A stretch of DNA of 64,000 nt from Cytophagaceae bacterium (lineage in GTDB: Bacteria; Bacteroidota; Bacteroidia; Cytophagales; Spirosomataceae). Under the pieces are notes generated by a model that was not told where the DNA came from, made no database searches, and saw nothing but the letters and a program-made list of their open reading frames with translations. The stretch lies in NCBI GenBank assembly GCA_027491315.1, contig JAIXWL010000004.1, positions 186,001-250,000 of the forward strand, read 5' to 3'. Positions 25,717 through 35,487 of the stretch are shown here, in pieces. Both the position numbers and the translations under genes were made by a program. Every line of letters starts with the position of its first letter. Positions within the stretch are counted from its first letter, which is position 1.

Positions 25717-27145
25717 CCTTATAATACTGTTCCCAACCTTTTCTTGGCGCGGCACCTTTCAGTAAAGAATTGGCTAATTTATTATTGGTAATTTGCTTTG
25801 TTTTAGGATCAAAAATCAATTTTGTATTCAATTTCTGAGCCATACATCCTAGGGAGAATACTTGACTTAAAGGACCAGCAATGGCAAAAGGAGAACGAGT
25901 TTCCTCCTGTCCCATACAAGCCTTCAAGAAGTTGGCATAGTGATTAGAAGGGCTTTTTGGCACTTCTGGTAATTTAGAAGCCATATCTTTAGCTTGTTCA
26001 GGCGGGATGATGGATAAAGTACTTCCATGCGAACCACCTTTGAAGGTCAGATCCTTGGAATAAATGATTTTACCCGGATTCAATTTGGCTGGTTGAATCT
26101 TTCCATTACTTGCCGGTGGAATGTTAGGATCTAACTCGGTTACTCCATAACCCTGTGGTACAGGAGGAAGGTTGTTGACACCATCATACCAGGTAATATC
26201 CACAGCCGGCATGTTAGCTCTTTCTGGGAACTTAAATAAGATGGTAGAGGATTGCGGATAGAAATATGGATTATGTCCATCTGCTCTTAGCATGTTAATT
26301 TCAGTTGGCAGACCCAAATCTAAGAATTGGTGGGCTGTGTCAATGATATGTGCACCCCAGTCGCCCAAAGCACCTAAACCATAATCAAACCAACAGCGCC
26401 ACTGTCCATTTACAAAGTCCTTATTATAATCATGAGGCTGGGTTACTCCCATCCAAATATCCCAATCCAAGGTACTTGGAACAGCCTCGGCAGAAGGGAA
26501 GCTTTTGATTTTAGTATCCCATCCATGCCACCTGCGGGCCGAGTTCATGTGGGCTGTAATGGCTGTAACATCTTTGATAATTCCTGCATCTTTATAGGCT
26601 TTGAACTGAAAATAATTGGCCTCTGAATGTCCTTGGTTTCCCATTTGAGTAACCAATTTGGAATGTTTCTTAGCGGCTTTCATCATCAACTCCACCTCGT
26701 TGAAAGTTCTGGCCATTGGTTTTTCTACATAGACATGTTTACCTAAACCCAAGGCCATCATGGTGATAGCAAAGTGGGCATGGTCAGGTACACCAATGGC
26801 TACAGCATCAATTTGGTTTCCCATTTTGTCGAACATAGTACGGAAATCCTGAAATCTAGGAACATCAGGGAATTTCTTAAGTACTTCTAAAGTTTGAGGA
26901 GCACCCATGTCGACGTCACAAAAGGCCACAAAATTGGCCAAACCAGTTTTATGGAAAGACATTACATCCGAGCCACCTTGGTTTCCTATACCGATACAGG
27001 CTAAATTAACTTTATCACCCACTTTTTTGCTGGGTATAAAAGAAGAATGCTTTTCTGAGTTAGTCCAGATATACGGAAATGCAGAAGCAGCGGTAAGTAG
27101 TCCTGTATTTTTCAGGAAGGTTCGACGGTCTTGGTTGGCTTTCAT
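25712..27145 (-). CDS. Tat-exported Gfo/Idh/MocA oxidoreductase 1
   Basis: 477 residues from the ATG at 27145; the TTG at 27163 is dismissed because a promoter -7 box overlaps it. The N-terminus DRRTFLKNTGLLTAASAFPYI has an RR-based Tat signal, so the enzyme folds with NAD(P) in the cytosol and works in the periplasm. The Rossmann core has CIGIGNQGGSDV; the C-terminal oxidoreductase domain carries VYVEKPMARTF and GDWGAHIIDTAHQFLDLG. Members oxidise a sugar hydroxyl, often C3. It stands next to SusCD on the opposite strand and is a paralog of the gene at 32513. The C-terminal stop lies in a repeat. Confidence 0.93.
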   Translation of the reverse strand: MKANQDRRTFLKNTGLLTAASAFPYIWTNSEKHSSFIPSKKVGDKVNLACIGIGNQGGSDVMSFHKTGLANFVAFCDVDMGAPQTLEVLKKFPDVPRFQDFRTMFDKMGNQIDAVAIGVPDHAHFAITMMALGLGKHVYVEKPMARTFNEVELMMKAAKKHSKLVTQMGNQGHSEANYFQFKAYKDAGIIKDVTAITAHMNSARRWHGWDTKIKSFPSAEAVPSTLDWDIWMGVTQPHDYNKDFVNGQWRCWFDYGLGALGDWGAHIIDTAHQFLDLGLPTEINMLRADGHNPYFYPQSSTILFKFPERANMPAVDITWYDGVNNLPPVPQGYGVTELDPNIPPASNGKIQPAKLNPGKIIYSKDLTFKGGSHGSTLSIIPPEQAKDMASKLPEVPKSPSNHYANFLKACMGQEETRSPFAIAGPLSQVFSLGCMAQKLNTKLIFDPKTKQITNNKLANSLLKGAAPRKGWEQYYKV

Positions 27146-27160
27146 AATGGCTTTTTTGTC

Positions 27161-27168
27161 CAAATATA
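27161..27168 (-). promoter_or_regulatory. Candidate -7 box of oxidoreductase 1
   Basis: CAAATATA is TATATTTG on the minus strand, an exact TAnnTTTG, 16 bp before the chosen ATG. It argues against the upstream TTG start. Confidence 0.5.
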
Positions 27169-27558
27169 TTATTTATTATGTAATACCCTTGCCGAGTTAA
27201 CAGGCTATTTTAGGTAATTATCTTTTCAAGCAATTTAGCGAGAGAATCTACTCATTTTTCTTTCAAAATTTGACGATAGGGTATGTATGAATTTTTGATT
27301 TTTGACAAGTTTTTTAATAAAATACCAAAAAAATGGAAAATTCTTAAGAGGGGATTTTTTACACCTTACGTATATGCCAAGCCGTTAAATAAATAAAATT
27401 CGAAATAGAAGCTCGTTATTGAATTTTACTTGACAGGTAATTTAAATTTTTCATCACAAAATTAACATTCGTTTAATCATTTTTTTTAGGAAAAATTGTA
27501 TTTGGTTAATAACATTGCAGATTAACTAATCCTAAATAACCAGTAAAATGGTCTAACT
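27169..27558. other. Regulatory region between oxidoreductase 1 and SusC
   Basis: About 390 bp between divergent genes. No coding signal. TGTATTTG (27498-27505) is a one-mismatch -7 box towards SusC; nothing else is recognised. No regulator gene adjoins, so control may be by a distant factor. Confidence 0.45.
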
Positions 27559-30500
27559 ATGCAAAAAAAAATACTCATGTCGTATCGACAATTGAGCATG
27601 AAAAGCGCTTTGCCCATGTTGGGTATTGCACTGACTTGCTTCAGTATGTTGCCAGCGAAGGCGGCCCTATCAGAGAGGGTAGGAAGGCTAAGCGAAATTA
27701 AAAATGTCAAGGTAGCAGATATCACTGTTACGGGTAAAGTGACAGACGAAACTAACTCTGGAATTCCAGGAGTTAACGTAGTTGTCAAAGGAACTACCAA
27801 AGGAGTCATGACCGACGCCAGTGGTAATTTTAAGATTGTTGTAAGTGATTCCAGATCGGTGTTGATATTCTCCGCAATTGGATATACCCAACAAGAAATA
27901 ACTGTTGGAAATCAGTCATCTATTAACGTTAATTTGAAGCCAGATAACAAATATTTGGACGAGATTGTCGTGATTGGATATGGTACTCAGAAAAAGTCGG
28001 ATTTAACAGGTTCTGTAAGTTCTATCAAAACAGATCAATTGATGGAGCGCCCAGCTACTTCCTTAAACCAAGCACTTTCTGGTAGAATGGCGGGTGTTCA
28101 AGTTAGTACTAACTCAGGTCGTCCGGGTGGTCGTACCACGGTTCGTGTACGTGGATTTAGTTCCATCAACTCATCCAATAACCCATTGTATGTGGTTGAT
28201 GGTGTGATGTTGCCACAAGGTAACATGAACCAGTTTACTTCGGCGATTGATTACTTGAATCCAAACGATATCGTTTCCGTGGAGGTATTGAAAGATGCTT
28301 CTTCAACAGCGATTTATGGAGCTAGAGGAGCCAATGGGGTAATTTTAGTAACAACTAAAAAAGGTAAATCAGGTGAAGGAAGCGTTACTTATAATGCTGA
28401 CTTCAGTGTCAATGTAGCAGGTCCTAACAAGCCACAGGTATTGAATGCAAAACAATACATGGCAGTGGAGGATTTAGCGTGGGCAAATATGGCTAAATAT
28501 GACCCAGCTGGTTGGGCTGCAGGTCGTTGGGCTTATTTAAATCCAAGATTGAGAAGAACAGATCCACGTGTATTTGATGCGAGTGGTAACCCATTATTTG
28601 ATACAGATTGGTTTGAGGAATCAACTCAAAACAAATTATCTCAAAATCATCAATTAGGATTTAGCGGTGGTAATGACCGTACTCAATATTCCTTTTCATT
28701 GGGATATCGTGATGATCAAGGTTTAATAAAAACAACCTATTTGAAGCGTTATTCTGGTCGATTTACCATTGATGATCAAATCAAAAGATGGTTGAAAGTA
28801 GGAGGAACCTTGTCATACAATAACCAAACGGAAAACCTATCTGACGTAAATGATGCGGTTTCAAGACAGATTGTGGAAGATTTCCCTTTCCTTCCTGTAA
28901 AATATGCGGATGGTACTTATGCTAACAACCGTGATTTCCCTTTTGCGGAAGGAACGATGAGTTCAGTTCACCGTTTAATGGGACGTAAGTATATCTTAAA
29001 TACGCAAACAACTACAGGAAGTGTTTATTCTAACATTACCTTCATGAAAGGTTTGGAGATGAAAACTATTTTAGGAGCCAACATCATGACTCAAGAAAAT
29101 AATCAATCTCAAACAAGAACCTTGAATATCGGTGGACAAGGAAATGCTTCAGCTACTAACCAAACAGAAACGTTTTGGTCTTTAGAGAACTATTTGACTT
29201 ATACCAAAGATTTCAACGAAAATCATTCATTGAACGCTTTATTGGGTCTTTCATGGCAGCAAACAGACTTCTTCAACATTGGAGCAAGTGTGAATGGATT
29301 TGCTACGGATTATTTTGGTTTCAATAACTTAGGTGCCGGAGCTGTGAATCCAACAGTAGGATCAGGTGCTTCTAGATTTGCATTTAACTCTTATTTCGGA
29401 CGTGTTAATTACACATTTAAGAATAAGTATTTAGTAACTGGTACTGCTCGTGCGGATGGTTCGTCTAAATTTGGAGAGAACTACAAATTTGCTATTTTCC
29501 CATCAGGAGCATTAGCATGGAGAGTATCTGAGGAAGATTTCTTAAAAGGAAATTCAACCATTTCAAATTTGAAAATCAGAACTAGTTACGGTTTAACAGG
29601 TAACTCTGAAATCCCGGCTTACTCATCTCTTTCTTTATTGAGTTCGAACTACTCTGCTGTTTACAATGATGGTCGTGTATCTGGAACAGGTATTTCTAGA
29701 TTAGCTAACCCAGACTTAAAATGGGAGAAAACGGCACAGACTGACTTCGGTATCGAGTTGGGTTTATGGGGTGGACGAGTTAATATCGAGGCGGACTACT
29801 ATTACCGTTTGACTACCGACATGTTGTTAGATGCTCCAGTGCCTCAAACATCAGGTTATGCTACTATTCGTAGAAATGTGGGTTCTATGGAGAACCGTGG
29901 ATTTGAATTCTCGATCAATTCAACAAACATCAAGTCCAAAGATTTCCAGTGGAATACCCAGTTTAATATTTCTTTCAACCGCAACAAAGTGTTAACCTTA
30001 GCGACTCCATCTGATATCTTCAACGTGGGTGGACCTAACTTTACTAACCCAACGAACATCATTCGTATTGGTGAGCCAGTAGGTTCTTTCTGGGGTTTAA
30101 CTCGTTTGGGTATTTGGGGTACAGCAGAAGCTGAAGAAGCTGCTAAATGGACTTCTTATAGAAATGGTTTGAAAATTTTACCTGGTGATATCAAGTACAA
30201 GGACTTCAACGGAGACCGTGCTATTACAGATGCTGACCGTTCGATTATTGGAAATGGTAGTCCTGATTTCTGGGGAGCTATTTCAAACTCATTCAAATAT
30301 AAGAGCTTTGATTTAACCCTTGAGATGCAGTTTAACTATGGAAATGAAGTTATGTTGATGAACCTTCACCCAAGTGAAGACCGTCAAGCATTAGCCAATA
30401 GTTATACTTCTGTATTAAATGCTTGGACTCCAACGAACCAAAATACCATGATTGCTGAGATTCGCGATACACGTGCTGGTTATGTGACTAACGTAGATAC

Positions 30501-30777
30501 TTGGTGGATCAAAGATGGTTCATTCTTACGTGGTAGAAACTTAATGTTAGGTTATAACGTACCAAGTAATGTAGCAAGCAAATTGAATTTGAGTCGTTTG
30601 AGAGTATATGCAACTGCTCAAAACTTCTTCCTTTTAGTAAAAGATCCGATTGTTGGCGATCCTGAGGTTACTCCTACCAACCAAGGTGGTGGAAACTCAG
30701 CATTCTCACAAGGTATGATTTGGCACAACTATCCTAAGCCTACGATTTACATGTTAGGATTACAGGTAGCATTTTAA
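27559..30777 (+). CDS. SusC/RagA-type TonB-linked outer-membrane receptor
   Basis: 1072 residues. After a signal-like N-terminus (about 1-36) come a carboxypeptidase-like regulatory domain (about 55-135, ITVTGKVTDETNSGIPGVNV), the plug domain (about 140-260, EIVVIGYGTQKKSDLTGSV, NSGRPGGRTTVRVRG) and the 22-strand barrel, ending YMLGLQVAF with the terminal Phe. SusC proteins import oligosaccharides with a SusD lid and TonB energy. The gene is rich in CGT, GGT, GCT and AAC codons, suggesting high expression. SusD follows with a 1-nt overlap (TAATG). Flanked by two Gfo/Idh/MocA genes; no glycosidase adjoins. Confidence 0.97.
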   Translation: MQKKILMSYRQLSMKSALPMLGIALTCFSMLPAKAALSERVGRLSEIKNVKVADITVTGKVTDETNSGIPGVNVVVKGTTKGVMTDASGNFKIVVSDSRSVLIFSAIGYTQQEITVGNQSSINVNLKPDNKYLDEIVVIGYGTQKKSDLTGSVSSIKTDQLMERPATSLNQALSGRMAGVQVSTNSGRPGGRTTVRVRGFSSINSSNNPLYVVDGVMLPQGNMNQFTSAIDYLNPNDIVSVEVLKDASSTAIYGARGANGVILVTTKKGKSGEGSVTYNADFSVNVAGPNKPQVLNAKQYMAVEDLAWANMAKYDPAGWAAGRWAYLNPRLRRTDPRVFDASGNPLFDTDWFEESTQNKLSQNHQLGFSGGNDRTQYSFSLGYRDDQGLIKTTYLKRYSGRFTIDDQIKRWLKVGGTLSYNNQTENLSDVNDAVSRQIVEDFPFLPVKYADGTYANNRDFPFAEGTMSSVHRLMGRKYILNTQTTTGSVYSNITFMKGLEMKTILGANIMTQENNQSQTRTLNIGGQGNASATNQTETFWSLENYLTYTKDFNENHSLNALLGLSWQQTDFFNIGASVNGFATDYFGFNNLGAGAVNPTVGSGASRFAFNSYFGRVNYTFKNKYLVTGTARADGSSKFGENYKFAIFPSGALAWRVSEEDFLKGNSTISNLKIRTSYGLTGNSEIPAYSSLSLLSSNYSAVYNDGRVSGTGISRLANPDLKWEKTAQTDFGIELGLWGGRVNIEADYYYRLTTDMLLDAPVPQTSGYATIRRNVGSMENRGFEFSINSTNIKSKDFQWNTQFNISFNRNKVLTLATPSDIFNVGGPNFTNPTNIIRIGEPVGSFWGLTRLGIWGTAEAEEAAKWTSYRNGLKILPGDIKYKDFNGDRAITDADRSIIGNGSPDFWGAISNSFKYKSFDLTLEMQFNYGNEVMLMNLHPSEDRQALANSYTSVLNAWTPTNQNTMIAEIRDTRAGYVTNVDTWWIKDGSFLRGRNLMLGYNVPSNVASKLNLSRLRVYATAQNFFLLVKDPIVGDPEVTPTNQGGGNSAFSQGMIWHNYPKPTIYMLGLQVAF

Positions 30778-32369
30778 TGAAGGAAAATTTAAAAATGAAA
30801 CGTATTATGAAATTCAAAATAAATTCCAAAATAAAGAAGGTAGCCCTAGGTGGGGTACTTTTATTGGGGCAGTTTGGTTGTTCAGATTTCTTGGTGGAAA
30901 AAGCACCATCCAATCTAACACCAGATGCTTTTTATCAAATTCCTGATCACGCTGAAGCTGCCTTAGCTTCTGTGTATGCCGATACTCGATTCATGGGTGG
31001 TGGTGCAGGTATATTTTCATCTAACTGGCAGTTATTAGAGGCTTTGACAGGTACTTCTACTACGGAGACAGCTCAAAACTCTGACTTAAATAACTTGTAC
31101 GGATTGGTTCATGACCCTAACACGATTCACGTAGTGAACTACTGGAATGGTTTATACAAGGTGATTGCTCAAGCAAACCAAGTTTTAGAGAAAGTGCCAC
31201 CGATCACTCCGATGGATGAAAACCAAAAGAAGAAAATCTTAGGTGAAGCACGTTTTTTAAGATCTTGGGCCTATTTCCAAGCGGTGAGATTATGGGGAGA
31301 TATTCCTTTAATCACCAAACCACAAACGGCTGGTTCAGAAGATTTCTTACCTTCAAGAGCTTCCACAGAAAGCGTATATAAGTTGATCGTAGATGACTTA
31401 TTAGAAGCAGAGAAATCTGGTTTGCCTTGGATGGATGTCAGTGGAAGAGTATGTATGGCTGCGGTTAAAGCCCAGTTAGGAAAAGTGTACTTAACTATGG
31501 CTGGTTTTCCATTGAACAAAGGAGCGGCTTATTACAAATTGTCTGCTGATAAGTCTTTGGAAGTAATCACTTATGCCAACGCAAATCCATCAGTAATTAA
31601 TTTGTTTCCAACCTACAAGGATGTTCACACCGAAGGTTTGAAAAACAGAGTAGAGCATTTATTCATGATTCAATGCAATACCTTAGTTGCAGGTAATTTC
31701 ATGGGTAATTTCTTCCCTAACTTTAAGCCAGTAACCTTTGCTGGTCCTGGAGGAACGGGTAGTTCAGTTCCTACCATTGCTTTTTATAACTCATATGAAA
31801 AAGGAGATTTAAGAGCTAAGAATCAAGATGGATATTTCTACACTAGCTATTTTACAAATGGTAATGGTGCACCATTTGAATTAGGAGCTCCTTATGTTTT
31901 CAAACATTTTAATCAGAAAGCGAATGGTTCTGCTGGAGTAGCAGGTACTCGTTTAGATAACCTAAATGTTCCTCAAATTCGTTACGCAGAAGTTTTATTG
32001 AATTATGCAGAGGCGCAAAATGAAGTTGGTGGTCCAACTCAAGCTGCTTATGACGCATTCAAGAGAATCCGTGATCGTGCGACTTTAGAAACTCCTGGTT
32101 TAGGAAGTTATACTACCTCTAGTTTTAGAGAGGCTGTATGGATTGAGCGTTGGCATGAATTATGTTATGAGCAAATTACTTGGTTTGACATGGTTCGTTT
32201 ACGTAAAGTATACAATGAGAAAACAAATAAATTTGACAATTTTGTTGGTCATATTAACTTGAGCTCAAACCAACCTTTACAAGAAAAACACTTATTGCTT
32301 CCTTTAGGAAAGCAAGAAATGTTGAATAACCCGAATTTGAAACCTCAAAACCCGGGCTATCCACAATAG
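30777..32369 (+). CDS. SusD/RagB-type surface glycan-binding lipoprotein
   Basis: 530 residues, starting at the ATG that overlaps the SusC stop codon; internal starts at residue 7 or 11 are possible. The lipoprotein signal ends LLLGQFGC (Cys35), so it is anchored to the outer membrane and exported to the surface. The SusD fold is shown by EKAPSNLTPDAFYQIPDHAEAALASVY near the N-terminus, the TPR-like helices with GEARFLRSWAYFQAVRLWGDIPL, and RYAEVLLNYAEAQNEVGG near the end. It caps SusC and binds the substrate. A terminator follows 21 bp after the stop. Substrate unknown. Confidence 0.97.
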   Translation: MKENLKMKRIMKFKINSKIKKVALGGVLLLGQFGCSDFLVEKAPSNLTPDAFYQIPDHAEAALASVYADTRFMGGGAGIFSSNWQLLEALTGTSTTETAQNSDLNNLYGLVHDPNTIHVVNYWNGLYKVIAQANQVLEKVPPITPMDENQKKKILGEARFLRSWAYFQAVRLWGDIPLITKPQTAGSEDFLPSRASTESVYKLIVDDLLEAEKSGLPWMDVSGRVCMAAVKAQLGKVYLTMAGFPLNKGAAYYKLSADKSLEVITYANANPSVINLFPTYKDVHTEGLKNRVEHLFMIQCNTLVAGNFMGNFFPNFKPVTFAGPGGTGSSVPTIAFYNSYEKGDLRAKNQDGYFYTSYFTNGNGAPFELGAPYVFKHFNQKANGSAGVAGTRLDNLNVPQIRYAEVLLNYAEAQNEVGGPTQAAYDAFKRIRDRATLETPGLGSYTTSSFREAVWIERWHELCYEQITWFDMVRLRKVYNEKTNKFDNFVGHINLSSNQPLQEKHLLLPLGKQEMLNNPNLKPQNPGYPQ

Positions 32370-32390
32370 TTAATTTAGATTTGAGTCATT

Positions 32391-32421
32391 AAAAAGAGGG
32401 CAACATTGCCCTCTTTTTTTT
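32391..32421 (+). terminator. Terminator after SusCD
   Basis: AAAAAGAGGGC, loop AACATT, GCCCTCTTTTTTT, right after the SusD stop. Confidence 0.92.
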
Positions 32422-32455
32422 ATTTAATGGGATGTATAGCCAGTATTCATAGAAT

Positions 32456-32490
32456 AAAAAAAGCGCAATACCGGGTGGTATTACGCTTTT
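32456..32490 (-). terminator. Terminator of oxidoreductase 2
   Basis: Arms AAAAAGCGCAATACC and GGTATTACGCTTTT pair with one mismatch around GGGT. On the minus strand the T-run follows the stem, 23 bp after the stop of the gene at 32513. Confidence 0.85.
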
Positions 32491-32512
32491 AATTTGAACA
32501 GTTTACTCAGTT

Positions 32513-33874
32513 TTACCAGCCTTTTCTGTACTTTCTTTGAATGTATTTGTTGGCCTCTGGGTAATTAGGGAATTTCATTTTCTTGGCGTCCCAAACCAGT
32601 AATTGATCAGGTACACGGATAGCTACCGTTCCTAATAAAACGGCTTCTGTCATAGGGCCAGATTGAGCAAAATGAGATTCTGTTTTTTCTCCTCCCAGAC
32701 AAGCATCTACAAAATGATGGTAATGGTTTCTATCTGGTTTGATAGGTGGGGTATAGGATTTGAATTTTGCTTCTGGTAGCAATACCGGCATTTTTTGATG
32801 CGGAATTAATAAAGCCCCTTCCGTTCCAATGATCATGGCCGATTCAGCTGGATAATCAGTCTCTGAAAATAAGGCTCTAATTTCCTTTGGAGGATAAAAT
32901 TCACCATCAAACCATTCTACGGTTAATGTATCTGATTCTGTTTTCTCATTTCCAGGAAACGTCCAAGTGATGTGATTTCCCTGTGGCCACGTATCTGCTC
33001 TTCTTGCAGGTGATTCCTGCCAAGATTTTTGTACTTCAGCCACCACAGAAATAGGATTTTTCATCCCTAAACCTTTCCAAACAGCATCAAAAATGTGACA
33101 ACCAATATCTCCCGACCAGCCAGTACCAAAGTCTTGCCAGGTTCTCCAAATCGCTTGGTGGTAGATGTTTGGCACGTAAGGACGCATCGGTGCTGTGCCT
33201 ATCCAATTATCCCAATGCAAGTGGCTTGGTGGGTTTTCAATTCCTTCAGTTGGGCGTGGACCTACATGCCGGTATTTGGCCACCGCTCCTGGTCTATTGG
33301 AGCATAAATAAGCATGCTTTACTTTACCAATAATTCCTGATTTTAAAATTTCCACTCCTGTACGATCTCCAGAGGTGGATGCCACCTGGGTACCCAATTG
33401 TGTCACTACACCTGCTTTTGTGGCTTCTAATGTTAATATTCTAACTTCAGCTACATCATGACACATAGGTTTTTGGCAATAAACATGCTTGCGTCTACGA
33501 ATGGCTTCAATCGCAATAACAAAATGGTTATGGTCGGGAACAGAGACATTGACCGAATCTATTTTGTCACTTTCTTGTTTGAACATTTCACGCCAATCTG
33601 TATACGTTCGTGCATTGGGTAATAAATCGGCCGCCTTTTTCAAATTTCGTTCATCCACATCACATATCGCTACAATATCGACATTGCCATGTTTTTTAAA
33701 ATTTTGGAGATCGCCCCAACCCATTCCACCAACTCCAATACAAGCATGCTGCAAACGACCGCTAGCAGAAGCGGCTCTTAGGGGCTGTCCTAATAAAACA
33801 GGAGCTGCCATAGCGGCCGTGGCGGCCTTTAGAAGAAAGCGTCTTCTAGAAACTAATTGATTTTTGTTTTTCAT
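32513..33874 (-). CDS. Tat-exported Gfo/Idh/MocA oxidoreductase 2
   Basis: 453 residues. The N-terminus SRRRFLLKAATAAMAAPVLLG is a clear Tat signal, placing the enzyme in the periplasm. The nucleotide-binding GVGGMGWGDLQNF follows at about 47-59; then VYCQKPMCHDVAEVRIL and SGDIGCHIFDAVWKGLG in the catalytic domain, and the C-terminal HYHHFVDACLGGEKTES. It differs enough from the gene at 25712 to suggest separate substrates. Both lie around SusCD, pointing to oxidation of imported sugars. Substrate not readable. Confidence 0.93.
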   Translation of the reverse strand: MKNKNQLVSRRRFLLKAATAAMAAPVLLGQPLRAASASGRLQHACIGVGGMGWGDLQNFKKHGNVDIVAICDVDERNLKKAADLLPNARTYTDWREMFKQESDKIDSVNVSVPDHNHFVIAIEAIRRRKHVYCQKPMCHDVAEVRILTLEATKAGVVTQLGTQVASTSGDRTGVEILKSGIIGKVKHAYLCSNRPGAVAKYRHVGPRPTEGIENPPSHLHWDNWIGTAPMRPYVPNIYHQAIWRTWQDFGTGWSGDIGCHIFDAVWKGLGMKNPISVVAEVQKSWQESPARRADTWPQGNHITWTFPGNEKTESDTLTVEWFDGEFYPPKEIRALFSETDYPAESAMIIGTEGALLIPHQKMPVLLPEAKFKSYTPPIKPDRNHYHHFVDACLGGEKTESHFAQSGPMTEAVLLGTVAIRVPDQLLVWDAKKMKFPNYPEANKYIQRKYRKGW

Positions 33875-33982
33875 TCGTTTAGAGATTTTAATTCCTTTCT
33901 TAAGAAATTTTCATATCTCTAATAATAGAAAAAAAAGAGGAATAATTTATACTTTTCTGTGAGTATTTCTGGTGTTTTTATT

Positions 33983-34031
33983 AAACGGGGATAAATTGGC
34001 AAGGAGGTAATCCTTTAATTTATCCCCGTTT
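33983..34031 (-). terminator. Terminator-like hairpin after paralog 2 phosphatase
   Basis: AAACGGGGATAAATT and AATTTATCCCCGTTT form a 15-bp perfect stem across 19 nt. Only a short T-run follows, so its strength is uncertain. Confidence 0.65.
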
Positions 34032-34035
34032 CACA

Positions 34036-35325
34036 TTATTTTTTTGTAATGGAAAATTGATCATGAATTTCCCCGTCTGCACCCAACCAAACAGCCTCTA
34101 ATTTGGTCTTCGTGATATCTAAAATCATCGAGCCACCTATCTTATTGTTAGAGTAAATGGCCGATTTTAAAGGATAACCTTCTCTTTGACCACCTAACTG
34201 TCCGCCGGAGCCATTCACGATGTATATAACGCCTTGGCCTTCTTTACCTACCACATATTGGTTAGGAGCAATGGTTTTTTCCACAATATGCTTGGCGGGG
34301 TCAAAAGTAGCATTGATGCCATAATGTCCTTGCATAGGATAAGTACGTTCATAGACATGGCTGTGTCCTGCCATCACGATATCCACCTTGTATTTTTCAA
34401 ATAGAGGGTTTACATGTTCTCTCATTTTCACCATGTCTTTTTCTGTATCTGAATCATGGGAACCTTTAGAATAGGGTGGTTTATGGAAGTAGACAATAGT
34501 CCAAGGTAATTTATTCGCTGCCAAATCCTTTTCCAGCCACTCAAATTGAGCACCTTTTCCATCCATGACCTGTAAACCAGATGGCTCCATTAATTCAGAA
34601 TCAATAGACACCAAATGTACTTGACCATAATTGACCGAATAGTAGGACTCATTTCCGGATGGGACTCCTCCCAATTCACCCTGTACGGGCATATTGAATA
34701 TCTTGAAATATGGCGGCTCTGAAGGATCATGCTTTCCCGCATAATCATGATTACCCGGTGCTGGATATAAATTTAAATTTTGAAAAAAGTCCTCTTGATA
34801 AATAGGAAATACTTTCTTTTGGTATTCTTCATCCAATCCTTTGCTATAGGCATTATCTCCCAACCAAATCCAAGCCTCAGGACGGTGGTTTTTGGTATAA
34901 TTGATTACCGCATTTTTTACTTCCAATTGGTTTTTTGAACCAGAACCAAAATCACCCAGAGCCCAAATTCTTACCGCTTGGGTAGAACCTAATTTTGGAG
35001 CAGTCAGGATAAACCTTTTAGCTGATCCTGGTTCCATGTTTTTAGAATCTCCAATGGTATAATAGTATTTTTTATTGGGCTTCAAGCCTTTAATGATGAC
35101 TTCATGGTCCACTACGGCTTGCTTATCGGCCACCACTTTATTCAGTTCTTGAGGGTTCTCGCCATAGATGACCTTACTGTCTGTGGCTTGCTCTGTTCTC
35201 CATCGGATGATACCTTGATTAGGGCTAATACTTTGAAGGTAGGGGCCTCGGACAATTTGTGCGGAGGCGGAACAAAAAATCAAGGAAAAAAGCAGAGGCA
35301 ATAAATAAAAAACTTGTTTTTTCAT
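34036..35325 (-). CDS. Purple acid phosphatase-like metallophosphoesterase (paralog 2)
   Basis: 429 residues with a signal peptide (about 1-22). Same architecture as the protein at 17626: fibronectin-III-like N-terminal domain (IVRGPYLQSISPNQGIIRWRT) and metallophosphoesterase motifs GDFGSG, GDNAYS, GNHDY, YFHKPPY and GHSHVYERTYP. All ligand positions are kept. The two proteins are alike from end to end, including the shared ending of the type DGEIHDQFSI. It lies divergent to a BASS transporter gene, with no other link. Substrate unknown, phosphomonoester expected. Confidence 0.93.
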   Translation of the reverse strand: MKKQVFYLLPLLFSLIFCSASAQIVRGPYLQSISPNQGIIRWRTEQATDSKVIYGENPQELNKVVADKQAVVDHEVIIKGLKPNKKYYYTIGDSKNMEPGSAKRFILTAPKLGSTQAVRIWALGDFGSGSKNQLEVKNAVINYTKNHRPEAWIWLGDNAYSKGLDEEYQKKVFPIYQEDFFQNLNLYPAPGNHDYAGKHDPSEPPYFKIFNMPVQGELGGVPSGNESYYSVNYGQVHLVSIDSELMEPSGLQVMDGKGAQFEWLEKDLAANKLPWTIVYFHKPPYSKGSHDSDTEKDMVKMREHVNPLFEKYKVDIVMAGHSHVYERTYPMQGHYGINATFDPAKHIVEKTIAPNQYVVGKEGQGVIYIVNGSGGQLGGQREGYPLKSAIYSNNKIGGSMILDITKTKLEAVWLGADGEIHDQFSITKK

Positions 35326-35487
35326 GTTATGTAATAGGTTTTTGTATACACAATATTACCGATTTATATCCAAGTGAGATGATGTCAAGGTTAAATTTTG
35401 CTTAATCTTGAGATGCTATAAGCTAAGTCATATTAATTCAATGCAAAAATTTATTATATTAGTTCAATATTCTAAACCTATAAAGCC

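Noticed and set aside
33489-33860. 123-codon frame opposite oxidoreductase 2
   Set aside because: Shadow of the codon pattern of a strongly supported gene on the other strand; composition unlike a real protein.
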